A program made the translations under genes and the position numbers. From assembly GCA_027080405.1 (NCBI GenBank), contig JALWSL010000404.1, positions 1-5,375 of the forward strand: a DNA stretch of 5,375 nt, written 5' to 3'. A model generated the notes under the pieces. That model searched no databases. It was given only the letters and a program-made list of their open reading frames with translations, and was not told the DNA's origin. This document shows, piece after piece, positions 1 to 5,375 of this stretch. Numbering within the stretch: position 1 is the first letter of the stretch; every line of letters starts with the position of its first letter. This stretch comes from Planctomycetaceae bacterium. Its GTDB lineage: Bacteria; Planctomycetota; Planctomycetia; Planctomycetales; Planctomycetaceae.

Positions 1-404
1 CGGCGCCTAGCCGCACCAGCCCGGCGCCAGGGTCCGCGATCCACCATGAATAAGGCGGGATAATATATTGAAAATCTCATAATCATCGAAAGGGTATGTT
101 TCACTGTCAGATTGATTGTTCCACGCCCTTCACTCCTGGGAGGCGTTGGTTGCATATTGGGTAAGTCATAATTATCAAAATTCCCTCAAGGTGCCGGTCG
201 CCCGCGTGGATATAGCGTGCTGAACATCGCGCGATTAGTGCAACTGCACAAACTTTGTACGGCACGCTCCAGTTCCTCAACCCTTCTGGGCTGACGCACA
301 AGATTGCCCCGACAATGTGGGCGCTCCAAGTGCGACGCCCTGCGCAACCACCTGGCACAACATCCAAAACCAGCACGAAAAAGGCAGGCAAAAGAAGCGG
401 TCTG
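1..404. other. Region downstream of the operon with no supported gene
   Basis: Nothing here can be assigned with confidence. Bases 1-45 are very G+C rich and contain GGCGCC twice (2-7 and 23-28). Two plus-strand frames end in this piece (TAA at 61-63 and TAA at 51-53), so it could be the tail of a rightward gene, but too little is visible. Bases 61-90 are AT-rich; a minus-strand TATATT (67-62) resembles a -10 box but lacks a good -35. Bases 240-360 are G+C rich again. A minus-strand frame from an ATG at 472 to a TGA at 107 (121 codons) begins inside the preceding gene behind a GGAGG. Its product is rich in Arg and Cys, uses rare-type codons (AGA, AGG, CGA, ATA) and resembles nothing I know. 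No convincing rho-independent terminator was found; the best hairpin (124-145) is weak and has no T-run. Confidence 0.5.
39..61. repeat. REP-like imperfect hairpin near the left edge
   Basis: ATCC-a-CC (39-45) pairs with GG-cg-GGAT (54-61) as a 6-bp stem with a one-by-two internal loop, around the 8-base loop ATGAATAA. Its loop and right arm nearly repeat the hairpin at 2117-2137 (TGAATAA then RGCGGG). It marks a sharp change from about 80% G+C (bases 1-45) to an AT-rich stretch (60-90). Confidence 0.35.
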
Positions 405-2066
405 TCAGTAAGTATAAACAGAAGGGAAAAACGGTCCCGACTGGCATTTTCCTCCCGTGGAAGGTATCGCATGGGCTACCTCCATGCGCAATCTGACATG
501 TCCGGTGACGTGCAGTTTGCCCGCGGTCAACTCGAGGCGATCCCCGACGTTGATATCCTGATTGTTTATGGATGAGTTATCGCTTTTAGTGACGACTTGG
601 TAGATGCCGCCGAACAGTAATTCAGGCGGGTTTGAATTATTATCGCTTGTAAGTATTGGGGCATAGATGAATATATTGGAACAGTATGGAAGATAATTGT
701 CCGATAAATACTCAACTATCCTGGGGGGTAGTTTGTGCAGACGGTAGTTGTCGATAATAATCTTTGCACGACTGTTCCTGATCCAGCCAACAATGGTTTC
801 CGGTGCAATGGTGCTGAGATAGGAGATTCTGCGTTTGTCAAGCCATCTCAGTTCTTTTGCTGGAATCTGATTTCGTGTCAGCAGGAGGTTCAGTCCCATA
901 AAATAATAATCATCATCGGACAGTATCTGCTCAGCCACCTCTATAGTGTTTTTCTGGATCGTATTGTGCCTGGAAAGGTTTTTCGAGACTCTCAGGTGTG
1001 CCATGGGGGCAGACGACAATAACGAGAAAACAAAGAGGATGACTGCAATCTGCTTTCTGTATCCTGTAATCGTTTCAAAAAGTTGCGTGATGGAGACAGA
1101 AAGAAAAGGGATCAAGATGACAAAGAAATAGGGCCATGGTTGGTTGTGCAAAATGCAGAGAATGGTAAGAACAAGAAGATAAACGAATAGGAGTATTTCT
1201 TTTTTATCAGCTTTTTCCAGCAGGATGGAGGCGCCTAGAAGTGACAGTCCCGCGGATGAAAGAAAATAAAAAATATAATTCCTGCGGATGGTTTGCCACC
1301 AGAAATGCGTCAGGTCATACGATGTGTCGGCGGCAATGGAGGTGCCCCGGATGAATATGCTATCGAATACAGTATCGAATGAGCTGACAATGTCCCAGAA
1401 AATGAAATAGACTGCAATGGGAAGCGTGATTAGCAAGCCATACTTGAAACACTGGGCTAAAGCTTTTCTAGCGTTATGGAAGGCAAATTGATATACGGAA
1501 AAGCTGGCCATGCCGGCAAGGCAGTAGTAGATACCTTTCTGCGATATCAGGAAACTGACCCCGGCGAGCAATGCAGATACCAGGAATTGCCTTCTCAATA
1601 GAAAAATAAAGGAAAACCAACCCGCCCACGCGGTTAGCATGTCCACCCTGATCTCGGCACTGCGCTCGAGGAATGTACTGTTGAGAAGAAGAAACAGGAG
1701 GCCGGCAAGTACCGCGAATGGGGAATACAGGCGATATAGCAATATACCACCGAAGAACAGGAGGGCGGCATTCAAGTAGGCCATCGTCAGTTTGATATTG
1801 AGTAAGGCATCCCAGGTAGGGCTGCTCTTCAACAAAAGAATGGCAGCCTGGGCATAGTATCCCAGTACCGTTTTGTAGGGAATGAAGTCCAGATAGGGTG
1901 TTTGCTCCAACAGCATTGCAGAGTTGTGAGCCTGTTGGAATTCATCCTGAACCAATGGCAGTGTGTGAATATAAAGAAATTCAATGCAGATAAAGCCGAC
2001 GCTCAGTACTGCCAGCAGTCCGAGGAAGAGGGGGTTCCAGGCTCTATCTGTTTTCGTGTTACTCAC
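405..2066 (-). CDS. Polytopic GT-C-like membrane glycosyltransferase
   Basis: A 553-residue membrane protein with about nine to eleven helices in the first 350 residues, beginning with a helix at 13-33, then a mostly hydrophilic C-terminal part of about 200 residues that is probably periplasmic. Features fitting the GT-C fold (ArnT/PMT-like, GT39/GT83) are an acidic pair after the first helix (Q40-D41-E42), a second acidic loop ERSAEIRVD (134-142, with E138, R140 and D142), and a late aromatic/proline motif HNQPWPYFFVILIP. Such enzymes use polyprenyl-phosphate-linked sugars outside the cytoplasm. The C-terminal region has a short beta-rich GGIYQVV...GDRLELTAGKLHV stretch that I cannot assign to a named domain. 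It starts at GTG 2066, 15 bases after the TAG of the acyltransferase and in the same frame; there is no clear ribosome site, and the next in-frame ATG (M51) would delete the first helix and the DE motif. Donor and acceptor are unknown. G+C is about 35-50% in sampled lines, lower than at the right of the window. Confidence 0.85.
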   Translation of the reverse strand: MSNTKTDRAWNPLFLGLLAVLSVGFICIEFLYIHTLPLVQDEFQQAHNSAMLLEQTPYLDFIPYKTVLGYYAQAAILLLKSSPTWDALLNIKLTMAYLNAALLFFGGILLYRLYSPFAVLAGLLFLLLNSTFLERSAEIRVDMLTAWAGWFSFIFLLRRQFLVSALLAGVSFLISQKGIYYCLAGMASFSVYQFAFHNARKALAQCFKYGLLITLPIAVYFIFWDIVSSFDTVFDSIFIRGTSIAADTSYDLTHFWWQTIRRNYIFYFLSSAGLSLLGASILLEKADKKEILLFVYLLVLTILCILHNQPWPYFFVILIPFLSVSITQLFETITGYRKQIAVILFVFSLLSSAPMAHLRVSKNLSRHNTIQKNTIEVAEQILSDDDYYFMGLNLLLTRNQIPAKELRWLDKRRISYLSTIAPETIVGWIRNSRAKIIIDNYRLHKLPPRIVEYLSDNYLPYCSNIFIYAPILTSDNNSNPPELLFGGIYQVVTKSDNSSINNQDINVGDRLELTAGKLHVTGHVRLRMEVAHAIPSTGGKCQSGPFFPSVYTY

Positions 2067-2081
2067 GGGGACATGTATTTG

Positions 2082-4085
2082 CTAATTGTAATGGACGGTT
2101 TGATGCTGTTGCAGCCACCCGCGTGAATAAAGCGGGTTCAAGATACGTGTTTTCAAAAGAGGTGATAGTGAAAGGCTTTTTTCGGTCGTCATGTGGTGGC
2201 CATCTCTATAAACTATCACACCGTTATTGTCTACTGCTTCACAAACATCACGGATGCAGAAAAAATTGTCGGTCCTTATAACTTCAAGATTTGGAAAGCT
2301 ACTCTGGACGGAAAGGTAGAGGTTGAGAAGGATGTCTTCGCGTTCATGGTTTTTACGAAAGGCGCAGGCGCTTTTCCCGGTTTCGCCACGCCAGGATGCA
2401 TCTGATAGACGTTGTGGAATAGCGGTATTCGGTCGTGGAATATCCTGCAGGATGAAGAGTCGGGTTGTTGCACTGGAAATTCTGGCGATGAAATTTTTCA
2501 GGCCGGCTTGCCAGGCCGACGTGTTGTCCTGTATTTCAGGGTAGTATGCGGAATTGGAAATGACAATGATGTCGGGTTGTTCGAGGGCGGTTCTTGCAAT
2601 GACCTTCTCCCGCCATTTTTCGCAAGCACGGTAACGCGTATGAGTACCACTGCGTTGAAGTCGTGTGATAAATGTCGGGCAGGCGGACTTGGTTAGAGAA
2701 ACGAGGCGGTATCCTGTTTCGAGGGAAAGTTTTTCGAAAGCCGGAAACCAGTGTGCGGCGTGGGAATCACCTATGAGAAAGATGGTCTGTGAACTCTGTT
2801 GTTTGCCGTAGGAGCACTCCCCGAATTCGTATTCTGTGTAATTGAGATGGCATTTGTCCGAATAAACTATGGGGAGGTTGCTGGTGGCCAGTTGCACTGT
2901 TTTGTCCAGATCGCTTTGCTCTACAGTCAGGTTGAACAGAACAGACTTTGTAAGAATAACACCGAAAGCAACAGACAATAGGCCGATGGCGAATGTATTA
3001 CGATGTGCATTGTAAAGAAATGGCAGAAAACGTGTTTTTTGTTCGACTGTCAGGTAAGTGAGGTAAGCGAGCGCAAGTGATAGTAGTGGGGCTGCCGAGG
3101 TGGCTACAAAACCGGCTGCAGATCCTTGCCTCAATAGGAAAATTTGTATTGGCCAGTGCCAGAGATACCAAGAGTAGGAGAGGTCCCCGAGTTTCACTAA
3201 TATGCGGTTTTCGAGCAGATGGCGGGAGATTAGAGAGTTGGCGCTTTTGCCTGCGGACAGCAGCAGGAATGTACCGATGGTCGGGATCAGGGCGTAACTG
3301 CCAGGAAAGGGTGTTTCTCGGCTGTACAAGAATACGGGGAGCAGCACCAGAAGCAGGCCGACTAGGATACATGCGTTGGAGAAGGATGAATTCCAGCGAA
3401 TCGTGCTGGAATAGAGCTGAAAAGCAAGTGCCCCAAGTGCGAACTCCCATATTCTGAACGGTGATCCAAAGAATACCCAGGGTTGGTATTCCTCCAGCAG
3501 AAGAATTGATGCCAGAAAGGAGGCTGTGCCGGCAAATACGATACCAAGGAGAATGACGAATCGGTTCCCTGCCAAAATGCTTATTTTGAAGAGCAGAAGA
3601 AGGAATACCGGCCAGACAAGATAGAACTGTTCCTCGACCGAGAGTGACCAGGTGTGCAGGAAGGGATCGACGCCAATGTCATGGCCGAGGTAGTCTTGTT
3701 CGTTGAGGGCGAATAGGATGTTACTGCTGTACAGAAGTGCATAAAGCCCTGAATTCAGGTACTGCTTTTGGAATATTGGTGCGTAGTCGAAAGCGATTAC
3801 GGCAATACAGAAGAGGAAGACGATCAGAAAGGCAGGCAACAACCTGCGCATTCTTCTGGCATAGAAAGCGGGGAAGTCAATGGATGACAGGTGTTCTAGT
3901 TCACAGAGCAGAAGACCACTGATCAGGTAGCCGGAAATGACGAAAAATATATCTACGCCGACAAAACCACCAGAAAAGAGTGGCGATCCGGTGTGATAGA
4001 GAACAACGCTGATGACGGCGATGGCACGAAGTACCTGGATGTCACTGCGGTATTGAACCCTGTGCCTAGGTGCCTTTTCGTTCAT
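2082..4085 (-). CDS. OafA/YrhL-type membrane O-acyltransferase with C-terminal SGNH domain
   Basis: A 667-residue two-domain enzyme. The N-terminal acyltransferase-3 domain (about 10-360, around ten helices) shows YRSDIQVLRAIAV (12-24), the conserved histidine H31, GGFVGVDIFFVISGYLI (39-55), the RRMRRLLPA loop (77-85), HTWSLSVEEQFYLVWP (144-159) and LSYSWYLWHWP (302-312). The periplasmic SGNH domain follows a linking helix: IGDSH (438-442) with the nucleophile S441, flanking cysteines C412 and C424, the ISNS block, and the Asp/His pair in DGHHM (D628, H631). All catalytic signatures are present and the length is normal for the class. Known members move acetyl or other acyl groups onto O-antigen, peptidoglycan or other glycans, with the SGNH domain working outside the cytoplasm. 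The substrate here is unknown but presumably is the glycan built by this locus. The ATG at 4085 is the only plausible start, since no other ATG, GTG or TTG lies between it and an in-frame upstream stop; its ribosome site is weak. The last 19 or so residues (from about L649) extend past the usual end and are encoded across a hairpin repeat. Confidence 0.95.
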   Translation of the reverse strand: MNEKAPRHRVQYRSDIQVLRAIAVISVVLYHTGSPLFSGGFVGVDIFFVISGYLISGLLLCELEHLSSIDFPAFYARRMRRLLPAFLIVFLFCIAVIAFDYAPIFQKQYLNSGLYALLYSSNILFALNEQDYLGHDIGVDPFLHTWSLSVEEQFYLVWPVFLLLLFKISILAGNRFVILLGIVFAGTASFLASILLLEEYQPWVFFGSPFRIWEFALGALAFQLYSSTIRWNSSFSNACILVGLLLVLLPVFLYSRETPFPGSYALIPTIGTFLLLSAGKSANSLISRHLLENRILVKLGDLSYSWYLWHWPIQIFLLRQGSAAGFVATSAAPLLSLALAYLTYLTVEQKTRFLPFLYNAHRNTFAIGLLSVAFGVILTKSVLFNLTVEQSDLDKTVQLATSNLPIVYSDKCHLNYTEYEFGECSYGKQQSSQTIFLIGDSHAAHWFPAFEKLSLETGYRLVSLTKSACPTFITRLQRSGTHTRYRACEKWREKVIARTALEQPDIIVISNSAYYPEIQDNTSAWQAGLKNFIARISSATTRLFILQDIPRPNTAIPQRLSDASWRGETGKSACAFRKNHEREDILLNLYLSVQSSFPNLEVIRTDNFFCIRDVCEAVDNNGVIVYRDGHHMTTEKSLSLSPLLKTRILNPLYSRGWLQQHQTVHYN
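2117..2137. repeat. REP-like hairpin inside the 3' end of the acyltransferase gene
   Basis: ACCCGC (2117-2122) and GCGGGT (2132-2137) form a perfect 6-bp stem around the 9-base loop GTGAATAAA. The loop and right stem (TGAATAAAGCGGG) match TGAATAAGGCGGG in the hairpin at 39-61 at 12 of 13 positions. The hairpin lies in the last codons of the acyltransferase and encodes NPLYSRG of its C-terminal tail. A transcript could fold here, but no T-run follows on the minus strand, so I do not call a terminator. Confidence 0.45.
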
Positions 4086-4090
4086 CTTCA

Positions 4091-4169
4091 GGAAGTACGG
4101 GGGCAGGGTAGGCTATGGTGGCCAGAGATACGACTGCCATTGTTTTGCAGGGTCTGCCCCCATTACTCC
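4091..4169. repeat. Imperfect inverted repeat (REP/BIME-like) between two operon genes
   Basis: The left arm GGAAGTACGGGGGCAG (4091-4106) is matched by the right arm CTGCCCCCATTACTCC (4154-4169). Eight bases, GGGGGCAG/CTGCCCCC, pair perfectly, and about six further pairs form with small bulges. The arms are 47 bases apart, so this looks more like two inverted copies of a short repeat than a terminator hairpin, and no T-run follows on the minus strand. Read on the minus strand, the right copy is TAATGGGGGCAGACCC. This resembles the TAATGGGGTCAGACCC-type palindromes that I associate with IS200-like Y1 (RAYT) transposases; that link is from memory and no transposase is visible here. The element fills most of the gap between the DUF2304 and acyltransferase genes and includes the DUF2304 stop codon. 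Confidence 0.55.
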
Positions 4170-4573
4170 GTACGACTTCCGGGGGGAGCATCATGGCAGT
4201 TCTGGACCGGCGGACTGCTACGATTAGTGGGGGGGGCGTGTTCTTGCAGTTCGTTTTTGAGTAGAGCGATTTCCCTCACGATAACGGTCAACTGGGACTG
4301 GATGGAGCGATAGCCTCGGTAGACCAGAAAAAAACCAAGGAGCAATGCCAGGGTGGTCAGATAGGAGACGAGATCCGCACCCCGGTCGATACCGAGCAGA
4401 TGCGCGGCATGGGTCAAGGTTTCCGGGTGCAGTAGGGCATAGCCCGCAGTGGACCAGATCGACAGCCAGAAGAGGCCGCTGGTCATGCGTGGCCTGTCGG
4501 TAAGAATGCCCCATGAAGTCCAGGCGAACAGAATTCCCAGAACAATGAGGCCAGTAGCCTGGAAGACGTTCAT
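4163..4573 (-). CDS. DUF2304 family small membrane protein
   Basis: A 136-residue protein with three predicted membrane helices at about 3-24, 32-50 and 66-88. These are followed by a basic, partly helical segment (VIVREIALLKNE, 97-108) and a hydrophilic proline-rich tail to residue 136. The stretch LGIDRGADLVSYL (60-72) and the later VREIALL match the pattern I know for DUF2304 (PF10066): a GxxRxxDLxxY motif before the last helix and an RE-A-L motif after it. The function of the family is not established. Its members commonly sit next to DPM1-like GT2 genes, as here, and are thought to act as a membrane partner, much as GtrA does in gtr cassettes; that role is inference. It starts at an ATG overlapping the GT2 stop by 4 bases, with no clear ribosome binding site of its own, so translational coupling is likely. 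Its TAA stop lies inside one arm of the inverted repeat at 4091-4169. The last 25 or so residues look less conserved than the core. Confidence 0.88.
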   Translation of the reverse strand: MNVFQATGLIVLGILFAWTSWGILTDRPRMTSGLFWLSIWSTAGYALLHPETLTHAAHLLGIDRGADLVSYLTTLALLLGFFLVYRGYRSIQSQLTVIVREIALLKNELQEHAPPTNRSSPPVQNCHDAPPGSRTE

Positions 4574-5280
4574 TTGAGAAACTTGTTGAACAGATAATCG
4601 GCGGCTACCGGAAAGGCGCTAAGGGTTCGCTGGCCCTTGCGTCGGGAGTAGGCGGTGTAATCGATAGTCACCGGGACCTCGCAGAATTTCAGGTTGGATC
4701 GGGCGATCTTGTCGAGAATCTCACTGGCATGGGCCATGCCGTCCATGGTGATCTCTATCTGGGGTATGGCGCGTCTGCTGAAGGCCCGCAGTCCGTTGTG
4801 GCAGTCGCTGAGCCTGATGCCGCTGGTAAGTCTGGTCACCACGACAGCGGCTCGCAGGAGGTGTCTCCTCACCCATGGTACGGTGTTGCTGTCGCCAAGA
4901 AACCGGGAGCCGAGCGTGACATCGCATTCCCCTTTCACCAAGGGTTCCAGCAGTCGGGGTATGTCCTCTGCCCGGTGTTGCCCGTCTCCATCGAAGGTGA
5001 CGACATATTCCGCGCCCTTGGACAAAGCGTAGTCGAGACCGGTTCTGAGAGCTGCGCCCTGCCCGCGGTTGAAAACGTGTCGAAGCACGACTGCACCGGC
5101 CTCTTTTGCCAGCGCGCCTGTTTGGTCGCTCGAGCCGTCGTCGACCACAACCACGTGGGGATATTCTCTCCGCAATCCCCGGACGACGACCCCGATCTTT
5201 TGTGCCTCGTTGAAGGCGGCGATGACGATATAGGTGCTGATTCTGGTCGCCGAATGGGTAAAATAGGTATTGGAGGTCAT
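4570..5280 (-). CDS. DPM1-like family 2 glycosyltransferase
   Basis: A 236-residue GT-A fold glycosyltransferase of family GT2 (dolichol/polyprenyl-phosphate sugar synthase type). Visible motifs in order: YIVIAAFNE (17-25) at the first beta strand, VVDDGSSDQT (45-54) for nucleotide binding, NRGQGAALRTG (71-81), FDGDGQH (96-102) carrying the DxD metal-binding aspartates D97 and D99, GSRF (124-127), and HNGLRAF (161-167). These cover the whole domain, so it is full length. There is no C-terminal membrane segment, unlike the GtrB/DPM1 forms with two helices, so the protein is probably cytoplasmic and membrane-associated through a partner. From family knowledge it should transfer a sugar from a nucleotide-sugar to a polyprenyl phosphate or a glycan acceptor; the sugar cannot be read from the sequence. 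The ATG at 5280 has an AGGA site. The stop overlaps the ATG of the DUF2304 gene by 4 bases, a frequent pairing. G+C is about 60%, higher than in the genes further left. Confidence 0.93.
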   Translation of the reverse strand: MTSNTYFTHSATRISTYIVIAAFNEAQKIGVVVRGLRREYPHVVVVDDGSSDQTGALAKEAGAVVLRHVFNRGQGAALRTGLDYALSKGAEYVVTFDGDGQHRAEDIPRLLEPLVKGECDVTLGSRFLGDSNTVPWVRRHLLRAAVVVTRLTSGIRLSDCHNGLRAFSRRAIPQIEITMDGMAHASEILDKIARSNLKFCEVPVTIDYTAYSRRKGQRTLSAFPVAADYLFNKFLK

Positions 5281-5375
5281 TCCAGTCCTGGTGTGTAATC
5301 CCGGCTTTGAAGTGAGCAGGGAGGTGGTGTATTGCCAAGGTTGCTGCCGCTTGTTGGGTCGGCAAAGACACGTTT
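5277..5375 (-). CDS. C-terminal end of an unidentified upstream gene (partial)
   Basis: This open frame enters from the right edge and runs 32 codons to a TGA whose first two bases are the last two of the ATG of the next gene, giving the 4-base ATGA overlap typical of co-translated operon genes. The visible tail begins KRVFADPTSGSNLG, contains a proline run (PPP) and ends YTPGLE. It has no membrane segment and no motif I recognise, so no function can be given. The same ATGA arrangement recurs at the next junction, which is the main argument that this is a real gene end and not a chance open frame. Another frame open across this stretch (from a GTG near 5371) runs far into the glycosyltransferase gene as an arginine-rich shadow and is less likely. 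The short length limits confidence. Confidence 0.5.
   Translation of the reverse strand, partial: KRVFADPTSGSNLGNTPPPCSLQSRDYTPGLE
5286..5289 (-). promoter_or_regulatory. Ribosome binding site of the GT2 gene
   Basis: On the minus strand AGGA lies 5 bases upstream of the ATG at 5280 (AGGActggaATG). It supports that start codon and falls inside the last codons of the upstream partial gene, as expected for coupled translation. Confidence 0.5.

Noticed and set aside
20..46. Possible tRNA 3' end (GGTCCGCGATCC followed by ACCA)
   Set aside because: It lacks the GTTC of a T-loop, and no acceptor, D or anticodon arm can be built with the available sequence.
124..145. Hairpin CGCC...GGCG as an operon terminator
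   Set aside because: The stem has a mismatch and two G-T pairs, and there is no T-run on either side, so a rho-independent terminator is not supported.
255..575. Plus-strand frame from TTG opposite the end of the GT-C gene and the downstream region
   Set aside because: The product is lysine/arginine/serine rich with no motif, has a weak TTG start and runs antisense to a supported gene.
2064..2074. Four-codon mini-frame ATG TCC CCG TGA overlapping the GTG start of the GT-C gene
   Set aside because: It has no ribosome site and is short enough to be chance, although the GTGA overlap is of the kind used in coupling.
2998..3450. Minus-strand frame of 150 codons inside the acyltransferase
   Set aside because: Lies wholly within the conserved membrane domain of the acyltransferase in another frame and has a basic, low-hydrophobicity composition without a family signature.
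4729..5298. Plus-strand frame of 189 codons opposite the GT2 gene
   Set aside because: Antisense shadow: no recognisable motif, and the strand opposite encodes a complete glycosyltransferase.
4721..5371. Long minus-strand frame of 216 codons overlapping the GT2 gene
   Set aside because: Its product is rich in Arg, Gln and His with no domain, and the overlapping GT2 frame carries every family motif; this is an alternate-frame shadow of a G+C-rich gene.

Overview
The window reads as a piece of a bacterial cell-surface polysaccharide (O-antigen, capsule or exopolysaccharide) locus, most likely from a Gram-negative proteobacterium. That placement is inferred from gene types and repeat style; no taxonomic marker is present. 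All convincing genes lie on the minus strand and read from the right edge towards the left.

Layout from right to left (transcription order): the last 32 codons of an unidentified gene (5277-5375) overlap by 4 bases with a DPM1-like family 2 glycosyltransferase (4570-5280). This overlaps by 4 bases with a small three-helix membrane protein of the DUF2304 family (4163-4573). A 77-base gap holding an imperfect inverted repeat follows. Next come a 667-residue OafA-type membrane O-acyltransferase with a C-terminal SGNH domain (2082-4085) and, after only 15 bases, a 553-residue polytopic GT-C-like glycosyltransferase (405-2066). Bases 1-404 hold no gene I can support; they contain a small hairpin and an uncertain reading frame that overlaps the end of the last gene.

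A plausible joint role (inference): the soluble GT2 loads a sugar onto a polyprenyl phosphate at the inner face of the membrane, and DUF2304 anchors or assists it. The GT-C protein then uses the lipid-linked sugar in the periplasm and the acyltransferase adds an acyl group to the glycan. The arrangement is analogous to gtrA/gtrB/gtrC glycan-modification cassettes, with DUF2304 in the GtrA position.

Oddities: three palindromic REP-like elements sit at gene ends, one of them inside the 3' end of the acyltransferase frame. The acyltransferase and the GT-C gene share one reading frame, separated by a single TAG. Base composition falls from about 60% G+C on the right to about 40-50% on the left (hand-counted sample lines), which may mean that the two left genes were acquired separately. 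I see no CRISPR array, RNA gene, insertion sequence or defence system.
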